Origin: Sphingobium arseniciresistens
Lineage (GTDB): Bacteria; Pseudomonadota; Alphaproteobacteria; Sphingomonadales; Sphingomonadaceae
DNA: 64,000 nucleotides
Reading direction: 5' to 3'
NCBI GenBank assembly: GCA_029167225.1
Contig: JARFNK010000001.1
Location: 124,001 to 188,000 of the forward strand
Within the stretch, counting starts at the first letter, position 1; every line of letters begins with the position of its first letter. The notes beneath the pieces were generated by a model, which saw only the letters and a list, made by a program, of their open reading frames with translations, ran no database searches and had not been told where the DNA came from. The translations under genes were made by a program, and so were the position numbers. Of this stretch, positions 26,396-35,531 are shown in pieces.

Positions 26396-28110
26396 GACGG
26401 CGGCTCGTTCTGCGGGATGAAGTCGCGCGGTGCGCCCGGCACGCTATAGTCATAGGCCCAGCGGTAGACGGTGGGCAGCTGCGCGCCCCAATTGCCATGG
26501 CCCGGCGGGGTATCGGGCGTCTGCCATTCCAGGCTCGCCACGCCCCAGGGATTGGGATCGGCCTTCGGCCCGCGGAACAGGCTCCAGATCATGTTCGCGA
26601 AGAACAGGCCCTGGGCGGCGAATACCACCAGCGCGGCGACCGTGATCGCCTGATTGGCGAGATGGACCGAAGGCGGGATGAACGCCGTCTCCCCGAGCGC
26701 GAAATAGCGGCGCGGCACCCCCAATATGCCCAGATAATGCATGGGCAGGAAAATGGCGTAGACGCCCAGGAAAGTGATCCAGAAATGCAGCTTGCCCAGC
26801 ATGTCGTTCCACATCCGCCCGGTGATCTTGGGATACCAGTGATAGATGGCGCCGAAGATGACGAGGATCGGCGAGACGCCCATTACCATATGGAAATGGG
26901 CGACGACGAAGAAGGTGTCCGACAGTGGCACGTCGACGCTCACATTGCCCAGGAACAGCCCGGTCAGCCCGCCATGGATGAAGGTGAAAATGAAGCCGAT
27001 GGCGAACAGCATCGGCACGCGCAGATGGATGTCGCCGCGCCATAGCGTGAGCAGCCAGTTATAAACCTTGATGGCGGTCGGTATGGCGATGACCAGCGTC
27101 GAGACGGCAAAGAAGAACCCGAAATAGGGGTTCATGCCGCTCACATACATGTGGTGCGCCCAGACGAGGAAGCTGAGGCCGCCGATGATGACGATCGCCC
27201 ACACCATCATCCGGTAGCCGAAGATGTTCCGCCGGGCATGGACACTGATGAGGTCGGAGACGATGCCGAATGCCGGCAGCGCGACGATATAGACCTCCGG
27301 GTGGCCGAAGAACCAGAAGAGATGCTGGAACAGGATCGGGCTGCCGCCGGTGGTATCGCCCGTCTGCCCCATGGACTGCATCGCCGGCATGAAGAAGCTG
27401 GTGCCCGCCAGATGATCGAGCAGCATCATGATCGCGGCCACGAACAGCGCCGGGAAGGCGAGCAGCCCCATGATCGATGCAATGAAGATGCCCCAGACCG
27501 ACAGCGGCATCCGCATCAACGTCATCCCCCGCGTACGCGCCTGCAGCACCGTCGTCACATAATTGAGCCCGCCCATGGTGAAGGCGACGACGAAGATGGC
27601 GAGGCTGGCCAGCATGGTGACGATGCCCCATTGGTGGCCGGGCGTGCCCTCGCTGATCGCCTGGGGAGGATAGAGCGTCCAGCCCGCGCCCGTCGGACCG
27701 CCCGGCACGAAGAAGCCGGCGACCAGCACGATAACGGAGAGCAGGTAGAACCAGAAGCTCAGCATGTTGACGAACGGGAACACCATGTCCCGCGCGCCGA
27801 TCATCAGCGGAATGAGGTAATTGCCGAAGCCGCCCAGCAGCAGCGCCGTCAGCAGATAGACGACCATGATCATGCCGTGCATCGAGACGAACTGCAGGTA
27901 ATTGTCCGGCTGGATCGCGGGGACGGCGCCGGGAAAGCCGAGTTGCAGCCGCATCAGGGCCGACAGGACCAGCGCGACCAGGCCAATGCTGATCGCGGTC
28001 AGCCCATATTGGATGGCGATGACCTTATGGTCCTGGCTCCAGACATATTTGCCCACCCATGTCCGGGGATGATGCATGGGCCTCAGGTCATCGGCGATCG
28101 TCGTGGCCAT
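26392..28110 (-). CDS. ctaD: Cytochrome c oxidase subunit I (heme-copper, A1 type)
   Basis: A 572-residue 12-helix catalytic subunit. FWFFGHPEVYIVALPAFG contains the CuB histidine and the helix VI glutamate of the D proton channel; AHHMYVSG carries two further CuB histidines; FFVVAHFHMVMG carries the heme a3 and heme a ligands. The glutamate indicates an A1-type oxidase. The start at 28110 (MATTIADDLRPMHHP) is chosen because the extension to 28296 lies inside the subunit II gene. ATGA overlaps at both ends tie it to subunits II and III. Oxygen is reduced to water with proton pumping. Confidence 0.95.
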   Translation of the reverse strand: MATTIADDLRPMHHPRTWVGKYVWSQDHKVIAIQYGLTAISIGLVALVLSALMRLQLGFPGAVPAIQPDNYLQFVSMHGMIMVVYLLTALLLGGFGNYLIPLMIGARDMVFPFVNMLSFWFYLLSVIVLVAGFFVPGGPTGAGWTLYPPQAISEGTPGHQWGIVTMLASLAIFVVAFTMGGLNYVTTVLQARTRGMTLMRMPLSVWGIFIASIMGLLAFPALFVAAIMMLLDHLAGTSFFMPAMQSMGQTGDTTGGSPILFQHLFWFFGHPEVYIVALPAFGIVSDLISVHARRNIFGYRMMVWAIVIIGGLSFLVWAHHMYVSGMNPYFGFFFAVSTLVIAIPTAIKVYNWLLTLWRGDIHLRVPMLFAIGFIFTFIHGGLTGLFLGNVSVDVPLSDTFFVVAHFHMVMGVSPILVIFGAIYHWYPKITGRMWNDMLGKLHFWITFLGVYAIFLPMHYLGILGVPRRYFALGETAFIPPSVHLANQAITVAALVVFAAQGLFFANMIWSLFRGPKADPNPWGVASLEWQTPDTPPGHGNWGAQLPTVYRWAYDYSVPGAPRDFIPQNEPPS

Positions 28111-28979
28111 CAGCGGCTCCCCCGGTTTGCCGGCACGGTGCAGGAATTGGCGCTGGCGAGCAGTTGGGACAGAGACGGCGTATCGATCAGCACCAGCCTC
28201 TGCGCGAAGGTCTGCTGGCTCGCCAGCCAGCGGTCGAACGCCTGCTTGCCCTCGACGATCACAGTGCCGCGCATGGCGTGATGCCCGATGCCGCACAGTT
28301 CCGCGCAGAGGATTTCATACTGGCCGCTGACCGTCGGCGTCATCCAGAAATAGGTGACGATGCCGGGCACCAGATCCATCTTCGCTCGAAACTCCGGCAC
28401 ATAGAAGTCGTGCAGCACATCCTTCGATCGCAGGACCATCTTGACCGGCCTGCCCACGGGAAGATGCAGTTCGCTGCTTTCCACCAGCACGTCGTCACGG
28501 CCGAACGGGTCGACGGGATTGAGGCCCAGCGGATTGTCCGGCGTCATATATTTGACGGCGGCGGTGCCGAGCACGCCGTCGGCACCGGGAAAACGGAAGG
28601 ACCATTGCCACTGCTGGCCGACCGCCTCCACCACGCCCGCATCCTCGGGCACCGTCACATATTTGCTCCAGGCGGTCAGCCCCGGCGCCAGCATTCCGGC
28701 GATCCCGATCGCCGTCCAGAAGATCAGTTGCTTTTCCAGGCCGGCATTTTCGGGCTCATAATGGGCACGATGGCCGGCCCGGTGCCGATAGCGCATGAGC
28801 ACATAGGCCAGGAACAGGTTGAGCAGCACGAAGGCGAGCGCGCAGATCCAAAGGGTGATGTTGAGCGCGGAATCGATCGCCCCCCAGTTGGACGCAATCG
28901 GCGTCTGCCACCAGGGGCTGAACATGTGGAAGGCAACAGAGCCCAGCACGAGCGCGGCGATGGCAATCGCGACAGGCAT
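28110..28979 (-). CDS. coxB: Cytochrome c oxidase subunit II (CuA)
   Basis: A 289-residue subunit II with two N-terminal helices (IAIAALVLGSVAFHMF; LWICALAFVLLNLFLAYVLM) and a cupredoxin domain. The CuA site is intact: the His in VLHDFYVPEF and C-AEL-C-GIG-H-HA-M. Presence of CuA means the donor is cytochrome c rather than quinol. WQWSFRFPGADG is the electron-entry aromatic region. First gene of the six-gene oxidase operon; gene content and order resemble B. japonicum coxMNOP plus a small subunit and a cytochrome c. No heme A synthase or CuA/CuB assembly genes are adjacent. Confidence 0.94.
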   Translation of the reverse strand: MPVAIAIAALVLGSVAFHMFSPWWQTPIASNWGAIDSALNITLWICALAFVLLNLFLAYVLMRYRHRAGHRAHYEPENAGLEKQLIFWTAIGIAGMLAPGLTAWSKYVTVPEDAGVVEAVGQQWQWSFRFPGADGVLGTAAVKYMTPDNPLGLNPVDPFGRDDVLVESSELHLPVGRPVKMVLRSKDVLHDFYVPEFRAKMDLVPGIVTYFWMTPTVSGQYEILCAELCGIGHHAMRGTVIVEGKQAFDRWLASQQTFAQRLVLIDTPSLSQLLASANSCTVPANRGSR

Positions 28980-29162
28980 AGGCTCTCCCCTCCTGCGTGG
29001 GTGGTCCCGGCCCTGTCATCAGGCTTTGTTCGACTCACCTCACTGGAAACAACCAGTGCGGGCAGCATACCCCAAAACCCCGGAAAAAGCAGCAGTTCTG
29101 CTTTTGGCGCAGCCCGGCGGCTCCCGACCAGTCATCGCCCGGACGAAGCGGACGTTCATTGA

Positions 29163-29178
29163 CCTACCGATCGGTAGG
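29163..29178. promoter_or_regulatory. Probable TetR operator (16-bp perfect palindrome)
   Basis: CCTACCGATCGGTAGG is a perfect palindrome 40 bp before the TetR gene start and within the 238-bp gap between it and the divergent oxidase operon. CTACCGATCGGTAG-type sequences are common TetR-family operators, so autoregulation, and possibly control of the divergent coxB operon, is likely. Confidence 0.7.
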
Positions 29179-29217
29179 CGTATTGTCGGAGCGCCATTGC
29201 GACGGAGCACGACAGCC

Positions 29218-29808
29218 ATGACATCCACGCGCGAACAGGGCCGGATAGAGCGCCGTCGCCTGATCCTGGAGCAGGCCGCCACCATCGTCAGCGAATGCGG
29301 CTATAACGGCTTCGGCCTGCAGGAACTGGCGGCGCGCTGCGGCCTGACCAAGCCGGGCCTGCTGCATCATTTTCCGTCCAAGGAGGCATTGCTGGTCGCC
29401 GTCCTTCGCGACCGCGATCGGCGGGATGAGATCGCCGTGGTCGCCGCGACGCGCGCCCACACATCGGCGGGAAACCCGCCAGGCCCATCCCTGTCCGAGG
29501 TTCGCGAAACCCTGCACGCCATCGTCGCGCGCAACGGCAGCCAGCCGGAGCTGGTGCGCCTCTACGCAGTGTTGCGGGCCGAAGCGCTGAGCCCATCCCA
29601 CCCTGCCCATGACTATTTCAACGCGCGCGAAGCCGCCGCGCGGGATCTGTTCGCCCAGATGCTCTCACCCCATGTGGCCGATCCGCCGGCGGCTGCGCGG
29701 TATGTGATGGCGCTGATGCTGGGGCTGGAGATGCAGTGGTTGCGCGACGGCCTGTCCTTCGACCTCGTCGAGGCATGGGACGGCGCGGTGTCAGCCTTGC
29801 TCGACTGA
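29218..29808 (+). CDS. TetR/AcrR family transcriptional regulator
   Basis: A 196-residue regulator with the TetR helix-turn-helix at residues 10-57 (RRLILEQAATIVSECGYNGF, LQELAARCGLTKPGLLHHF). The ligand domain is all-helical and the C-terminal half (YVMALMLGLEMQWL) fits the TetR_C group. The ATG at 29218 is supported by GGAG upstream and by the fact that the preceding reading frame runs into the divergent oxidase gene. Just upstream lies a perfect palindrome; just downstream start the glycosidase island genes, which it may control. Confidence 0.87.
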   Translation: MTSTREQGRIERRRLILEQAATIVSECGYNGFGLQELAARCGLTKPGLLHHFPSKEALLVAVLRDRDRRDEIAVVAATRAHTSAGNPPGPSLSEVRETLHAIVARNGSQPELVRLYAVLRAEALSPSHPAHDYFNAREAAARDLFAQMLSPHVADPPAAARYVMALMLGLEMQWLRDGLSFDLVEAWDGAVSALLD

Positions 29809-29865
29809 TCAGCAATCGAACCATCAATCCCAAGCAAAACATAAGACAGAGACTGGAGAGTTCAT

Positions 29866-30165
29866 ATGGATGCCCCGCTATATCCGCCGTCGAGCGCGTT
29901 CGAGCAGCCCGCCATCCTCCCCCATAGGCTGAACACGACCACGACATCGATCGCCGCACTGCTTGCAGACCCCGCCGCGAAGGCGATCCTGATGCGGGAA
30001 ATCCCCCATCTGGAACAGCGCATCGGAAATGAGCAGATCAAGCCCCATCTCGACAATTTCTCGCCGCGCTCGCTGGTTCAGTTCGGCGTGTTCAAGGCTG
30101 CGGACCTCGACCGGGTCGATGCGCAATTGAGCGCCCTGCCCGGCACGACGGGAGCCCGGCCATGA
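29866..30165 (+). CDS. Small protein with ThuA-neighbour module
   Basis: A 99-residue protein of unknown function with GGAGAG before its ATG and a 4-bp ATGA overlap with the GH2 gene, so it is translated with the glycosidase. Residues ~30-92 (LLADPAAKAILMREIPHL ... LDRVDAQLSALPGT) resemble residues ~32-100 of the ThuA-domain protein encoded at 35532-36656 (LLSPAARAVLDKAVPG ... LATIDTELRALPVT). The shared module appears to be a small helical domain. No signal peptide. Confidence 0.7.
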   Translation: MDAPLYPPSSAFEQPAILPHRLNTTTTSIAALLADPAAKAILMREIPHLEQRIGNEQIKPHLDNFSPRSLVQFGVFKAADLDRVDAQLSALPGTTGARP

Positions 30166-32669
30166 ACCGGGACGAGGATTTCGCGATCGGCCGCCGCTCC
30201 GCCCTCGCCATTGCCGGTGCCGGTGTAGGTCTCGGCGCCGCGATGCTGTCGCTCTCGCAACTGGCGCAGGCCGCCGCGCCGGACGACGCACGCATCGGCC
30301 TGGGGCGGGACCAGTCGTTCGATCTCGGCTGGCGCTTCGCCCGCGAGGCCTCGAAGGGACTGGAGGCGCCCGGCATCGACGACAGCGGCTGGCGCAAGGT
30401 CGACCTGCCGCATGATTTCAGCATCGAGGATGTGCCCGGCGGTCAGGCGCCAGGTCAGCTGGGGCCGTTCGACAAGACCTCTCAGGGCGGCACCGCGACC
30501 GGCTTCACCGTCGGCGGCGAGGGCTGGTATCGCAAGCATTTCCGCCTGTCCGCCCTGCCCGCCGATGCCCGCGTAGACATCGTGTTCGACGGGGTCGCGG
30601 TCACGAGCGACGTCTGGCTGAACGGCAAGCCGCTGGGCAGCCACGTCCAAGCCTATACCCCCTTCGCCTTCGACCTGACGCCGCATTTCGATCGCGACGG
30701 CGACAATGTGCTGGCGGTGCGGGTCTGCAATCTCGGCCATAACAGCCGATGGTATGCCGGCTCCGGCCTCTACCGGCAGGTCCGCCTGAACGTCACCGCC
30801 GGTCCCGCCCGCCTCGCACGCTGGGGCGTGGGCGCGTGGACGCGGCGGATCGCCGATGGGCGTGCGGAGGTCGATGTCACCACAAATCTTGAGGGGAACG
30901 CGGAAGGGCTGACGCTCGTCACCCGGCTGCGCACGCAGGATGGCCATGTCGTCGCCGAGGCGAGCGGCGCGGCGGCGGATGGCATCAAGCAGACCCTCAT
31001 CGTCGCCAGCCCGGCGCTCTGGTCACCCGATGCGCCGATCTTGCACAGCCTTGAAACCGAACTGCGGCAGGGCAAACGCATTGTCGACCGCATCGTCCAG
31101 CCCTTTGGCATCCGCATCGTCACCATGGATGCCGCAAGCGGGCTGCGGATCAACGGCGTGGGGATGAAGCTGCGCGGCGGCTGCATCCATCATGACAATG
31201 GCCTGCTGGGCGCGCGCGCGCTCTACGATGCCGATGAGCGGCGCGTGCTGCGATTGAAGGCGCGGGGCTACAATGCCATCCGTTCCTCCCACAATCCCGC
31301 CTCGACGACGCTGCGGACCGCCTGCGACCGGCACGGCATGCTGCTGATCGAGGAATCCTTCGACATGTGGCAGGTGCCCAAGGAAAAGGACGATTATTCC
31401 AATTTCATCCGGCAGGACTGGCAGGCCGCCCTCGCCGCCATGGTGCTGAGCGCGCGCAACAGCCCCAGCGTCATCATGTGGAGCATCGGCAATGAGATCC
31501 CCTACCGCTCCCAGCCCGAGGGCATGGAATGGTGCTGGAAATTCGCCAATGAAGTGCGACGGATAGACCCGACCCGCCCCGTGACCGCCGCGCTGAACGG
31601 CGTGCTGGGCGCGCCGGTCATGCCGTCGGACAAGGCCGCGCGTGTCGGCTTTGCTGGCAAGGTGGACGAGGCATCGACCGTATTTCTGGACGTCGCGGGC
31701 TATAATTACCGGCTGGAAGACATCGAGGCGGATCATGCGCGTTACCCGGATCGGGTCATCTATGCGTCAGAGACCTTCCCCAAGGATGCTTATGACTATC
31801 GGGCGCTGGGGGAACGCGCGCCCTATATGCTGGGCGAATTCGTGTGGACGGCGATGGACTATCTGGGCGAGGCGGGCATCGGCGCCAGCCTGCAAATCCC
31901 CGAGAAGACGCCCTTCTATCTTGCGCAGTTCCCCTGGGTGAACGCCTGGTGCGGAGACATCGACCTGATCGGCGACCAGAAACCGCCATCACTGGCACGC
32001 GACGTCATCTGGGGCCTCAGTCCGCTGGAGATGTTGGTCGAGCCGCCGGTGGAATACGGCAGGAAAGCCTTCGTCGCCGCATGGGGCTGGCCGAACGAAC
32101 TGTCCAGTTGGAGCTGGCCGGAGGACGGGGCGAAACCCCTGACCGTGCGCCTCTACACGTCGGGCGACCGGGTGGAATTGCGGCTCAACGGACGCAGCCT
32201 GGGCGAAAAGCAGCTTGGCCCGGCCGACAAGATGCGGGTGGAATTTTCGGTGCCCTTCGCGCCGGGCACGCTCGAAGCCGTCGCCTGGCGCGCGGGCAAG
32301 GAGATCGGTCGGCGCAGGCTCGAAACCGTCTCCGCGCCCGCCCGCCTGCGACTGACACCGGAGAAGGCGCAGGTCGGCGCGACCCGGCAATCGCTGGCCT
32401 ATGTCGGCGTCGACATTCTCGACGCACAGGGCCGCCGGGTGATGGACGGCACGAGGAAGATCAGGCTGACGATCACGGGACCGGCCGAACTGGTCGGCTT
32501 CGGCAGCGCCAATCCGATGGCGGTGGGGTCTTTCCAGTCGAACGCCGCGGAGAGTTTCCGGGGCCGCGCCCTCGCCATCCTGCGCAGCGCCGGCCGTTCC
32601 GGGCGCGTGCGGATCGAAGCGCGGGCCGAGGGGCTGGAGGCAGCGACGGCGACGCTGCGGCTGGGCTGA
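30162..32669 (+). CDS. Glycoside hydrolase family 2 (beta-galactosidase-like)
   Basis: An 835-residue exported GH2 enzyme. The N-terminus has a twin-arginine-like signal (GRRSALAIAGAGVGLGAAML). A jelly-roll domain (FDLGWRF, DLPHDFSI, GWYRKHF) is followed by an Ig-like domain and the TIM barrel with WSIGNEIP (acid/base E445) and YASETFP (nucleophile E537). C-terminal Ig-like domains (DUF4982-type, LSSWSWPED; then ADKMRVEFSVPFAPG) complete the architecture. Acts on beta-linked galactosides or related glycosides in the periplasm. The ATGA overlap with the 99-residue gene upstream suggests one operon. Confidence 0.92.
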   Translation: MNRDEDFAIGRRSALAIAGAGVGLGAAMLSLSQLAQAAAPDDARIGLGRDQSFDLGWRFAREASKGLEAPGIDDSGWRKVDLPHDFSIEDVPGGQAPGQLGPFDKTSQGGTATGFTVGGEGWYRKHFRLSALPADARVDIVFDGVAVTSDVWLNGKPLGSHVQAYTPFAFDLTPHFDRDGDNVLAVRVCNLGHNSRWYAGSGLYRQVRLNVTAGPARLARWGVGAWTRRIADGRAEVDVTTNLEGNAEGLTLVTRLRTQDGHVVAEASGAAADGIKQTLIVASPALWSPDAPILHSLETELRQGKRIVDRIVQPFGIRIVTMDAASGLRINGVGMKLRGGCIHHDNGLLGARALYDADERRVLRLKARGYNAIRSSHNPASTTLRTACDRHGMLLIEESFDMWQVPKEKDDYSNFIRQDWQAALAAMVLSARNSPSVIMWSIGNEIPYRSQPEGMEWCWKFANEVRRIDPTRPVTAALNGVLGAPVMPSDKAARVGFAGKVDEASTVFLDVAGYNYRLEDIEADHARYPDRVIYASETFPKDAYDYRALGERAPYMLGEFVWTAMDYLGEAGIGASLQIPEKTPFYLAQFPWVNAWCGDIDLIGDQKPPSLARDVIWGLSPLEMLVEPPVEYGRKAFVAAWGWPNELSSWSWPEDGAKPLTVRLYTSGDRVELRLNGRSLGEKQLGPADKMRVEFSVPFAPGTLEAVAWRAGKEIGRRRLETVSAPARLRLTPEKAQVGATRQSLAYVGVDILDAQGRRVMDGTRKIRLTITGPAELVGFGSANPMAVGSFQSNAAESFRGRALAILRSAGRSGRVRIEARAEGLEAATATLRLG

Positions 32670-33158
32670 TCGGATCGCGGGCCAATTGGATAGCCGTTCC
32701 CGCGAACCGCCGGGCCGCGGGCAAGCGGAGCGGAACTTTGCCGATTATTTTGTCCTCAACAGCCATTCACCTTGACCTTGCGCGCGCCACAGGCATATTC
32801 GAACCAACGAGTTCGATAATGGCGCTCGGAGGCTTCGGATTGGATCACAATCGGAAGCTGGCAGAAGCGCCGACACCGTTTGGAGAGAGAGAGATGCCCT
32901 GCCCTCGGCCCCGGGGCCGCGTTCACGCATGATATCATGCATGTCGCAGCCCATGCACGCCTGCCAGCGCGTGCTCCGCTCGAGCGCGAAGGCTGAGCGG
33001 ATGATCGACATCGACATGCCGCTGCGACCCGATCGGACCAACCACTCCTCCGCACATACCGGGGCGCTCACGATGTGGCGCGCGTCGGCACTGCCGCCCC
33101 AAACCCCGCTGCCCTTATCCCCGCCGCATATCCCCTGCGGCAAGAAGGAGTGATGCCC
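32670..33158. other. 489-bp intergenic region with palindromes
   Basis: No convincing gene is seen on either strand. The region holds two perfect palindromes close together, CGGCCCCGGGGCCG (32906-32919) and GCATGATATCATGC (32927-32940), and ends with AAGGAG before the next gene. It probably contains the promoter and operator of the dehydrogenase/ThuA genes. Confidence 0.5.
32927..32940. promoter_or_regulatory. 14-bp palindrome, possible operator
   Basis: GCATGATATCATGC is a perfect palindrome 220 bp before the gluconate-dehydrogenase-subunit-3-like gene. An ATGATATCAT core is the kind of site bound by GntR- or LacI-class sugar regulators, but no such regulator is encoded in the window, so the binder is unknown. 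Confidence 0.4.
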
Positions 33159-33782
33159 ATGGACGAACTGCTGCCTGTGGACCGGCGTTCGCTGATCCAG
33201 CGCCTGATGCTGCTCGCGGGGGCCTCGGCTGCCGGAGGGTTCAGCCCCGCGGTACTGGCGCAGGCGGCCGCACGGCCTTCGCCTTATCTTTCCCCGGCGC
33301 TCTTCGCGCTGCTCGGCGCGGTGGCGGACACCATCATCCCGCAGACCGATACCCCCGGCGCCGTCGGTACCAGGATACCGGCGACCTTCGATGCGCTGAT
33401 CGCCCATTGGGCATCGCCTGACCGGCGCGCTCAACTCACCAGTGCGTTGACGGCGATCGACAGCCTCGCCCGCGAAAAGCGGGGGATGGGTTTTGCAGAA
33501 CTGCCTCCCGCCGAACGCCTCGCGCTGCTGCTGCCCTATGATGCGGACGCGCTGAAGGTCATCCCTCGCCCCGCCGCTGCCGGCCCGGCGTCGCTGATGC
33601 AGGGGCCGTCCTATGCGAACCCCGGCTATGGCAAGCTGAAGGAACTGATCGTGATCCTCTATTACATATCGGAGCCCGCGCTCACCCATGAGCTGGTCTA
33701 CGAGCATGCGCCAGGCGAATGGCTGCCCTCCGTTCCCGTCACCCCCGAAACGCGCGCCACCGGCGGCGCGGGTCTGTTCTGA
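33159..33782 (+). CDS. Gluconate 2-dehydrogenase subunit 3 family protein
   Basis: A 207-residue small subunit. It begins with a Tat-like signal (VDRRSLIQRLMLLAGASAAGG) followed by the family pattern LLGAVADTIIPQTDTPGAVG and ends with a segment around YGKLKELIVILYYISEPA. Members pair with FAD-binding GMC large subunits (gluconate 2-dehydrogenase, glucoside 3-dehydrogenase) and escort them to the periplasm through their Tat signal. The ATG at 33159 has AAGGAG 8 bases upstream, better spaced than the ATG at 33153. The GMC gene follows after 9 bp. Confidence 0.88.
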   Translation: MDELLPVDRRSLIQRLMLLAGASAAGGFSPAVLAQAAARPSPYLSPALFALLGAVADTIIPQTDTPGAVGTRIPATFDALIAHWASPDRRAQLTSALTAIDSLAREKRGMGFAELPPAERLALLLPYDADALKVIPRPAAAGPASLMQGPSYANPGYGKLKELIVILYYISEPALTHELVYEHAPGEWLPSVPVTPETRATGGAGLF

Positions 33783-33791
33783 ACGGAGGAT

Positions 33792-35485
33792 GTGACGATG
33801 TTCGATGCAATCGTAATCGGTTCGGGCATGAGCGGCGCCATCGCCGCCAAGGAATTATGCGAACGCGGCCTCAAGACGCTGGTGATCGAGCGTGGCCGCA
33901 AGATCGAGCATGGCGTGTCCTATACCGACAGCCTGCAGCCCTGGGAACTGCCCGACGGCGGTATGGTGCCCGAGGAAGAGGTGGCGCGCGACTATCCCGT
34001 CCAGAGCGAATGCTACGCCATGACGTCGGCGAACAAGCAGTTCTGGGTGAAGGACAGCGAGCATCCCTATTCCACGCCCGACGACAAGCCCTTCAGGTGG
34101 ATTCGCGGCAATCATCTAGGCGGTCGCTCGCTCATGTGGGGGCGCCAATCCTATCGCCTGTCGGCCATGGACTTCGAGGCCAATGCCAAGGACGGCCATG
34201 GCGCCGACTGGCCGATCCGCTATGAGGATATAGCCCCCTGGTACGATCATATCGAACGCTTCATCGGCGTGGCGGGATCGAAGGAAGGGCTGCCGCAACT
34301 GCCTGATGGCGAGTTCCTGCCGCCATTCGCGCTCAACGACGCCGAGCTGCTGTTCAAGCAGGCGGTGGAAAGCAAGTTCCCCGGCCGCAATGTCATCCCC
34401 GGGCGCGTCGCCAACCTGTCTCAGGCGCAGCCCCATCATGAGGAGCTTGGGCGCGCGAGTTGCCAGGTCCGCTCCTTCTGCGAACGCGGGTGCAGCTATG
34501 GCGCCTATCATTCGAGCCTCAGTTCGTCATTGCCCGCGGCGGAGCGTACCGGAAACCTGACGATCGTGACCGATGCGATCGTGCATTCGATCATCCACGA
34601 TCCGAAGACCGGCAAGGTCACGGGGGTGCGCGTCATCGATGCCAATACGAAACAGGGGAAGGTCTATGAGGCGAAGGTGATCTTCGGTTGCGCCTCGACC
34701 ATCGGCACGACGCAGATCCTGCTCAATTCCAGGTCGGAGGCGTTCCCGGACGGGCTCGCCAACAGTTCCGGCATGGTCGGGCGCAACCTGATGGATCATC
34801 TCTACGGGCTTTCCGTGGCGGGCCTGCTGCCGAAAGGACCGAACAGCTTCTACAAGGGGCGTCGTCCCACCGGGCTCTACATCCCCCGTTTCCGCAATGT
34901 GTCCGAACCGGGCACCTTCCTGCGCGGCTATGGATATCAGGGCGCGGTGATGCGGATGGGTTGGCGCACCGCAGCACTGGGGCGCCCCGGGCTGGGCGCC
35001 GACCTCAAGGCGCGCACGCGCAAGCTCGGCCCATGGATGGCGTACATCTCGGGCTTTGGCGAAATGCTGCCGAACCCGGAAAATCGCGCGTAACGCTCCA
35101 TCCCAGCCGCAAGGACCAGTGGGGCATGCCGATCGTCCACATCGCCTGCGCATTCGGGCCGAACGAGGAGAAGATGACCCAGCAGATCATCGCCGACGGC
35201 AAGGAGATGATCGAGGCAGCAGGCGGACAGGTCATGAACGCCGCGACCACGCCGGGCATTCCGGGCCTGGGCATCCATGAGATGGGCACCGCGTGCATGG
35301 GCAAGGATCCCAAGACGTCGGTGCTCAACCGCTACAACCAGGCACATGACGTGCCCAACCTGTTCATCACCGACGGGTCGGCGATGGCATCGAGCGGATG
35401 CCAGAACCCCTCGCTCACCTACATGGCGCTCTCGGCCCGCGCGGCGCACCATGCCACGGAATTCCTGCGCGAAAACAAGATCTGA
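33792..35485 (+). pseudogene. GMC oxidoreductase, frameshifted (large subunit of sugar dehydrogenase)
   Basis: A GMC flavoprotein of about 564 residues if read through. The first part (33792-35093) has the FAD-binding GSGMSGAIAAKEL, ERGRKI and GGRSLMWGRQSYR. At about 35080-35092, CGCGCG appears where CGCG would keep the frame, so the first frame ends in NPENRA-stop while the +2 frame continues as VTLHPSRKDQWGMP and carries the whole GMC C-terminal domain (HEMGTACMG; SSGCQNPSLTYMALS) up to 35485. Either the gene is truly broken, or this is a dinucleotide-repeat slip or sequence error. Intact homologues oxidise sugars or glycosides at C3. It follows its small subunit directly. Confidence 0.85.
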
Positions 35486-35531
35486 CCCTGCTGCATTCCA
35501 AGAGTGCAGGCACAGCAAAGGATATCATTCA

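Noticed and set aside
34688-35485. Independent gene at the 3' end of the GMC region
   Set aside because: Its first ~130 codons are an off-frame shadow of the GMC gene, and only the last part carries the GMC C-terminal domain, so it is the frameshifted continuation.
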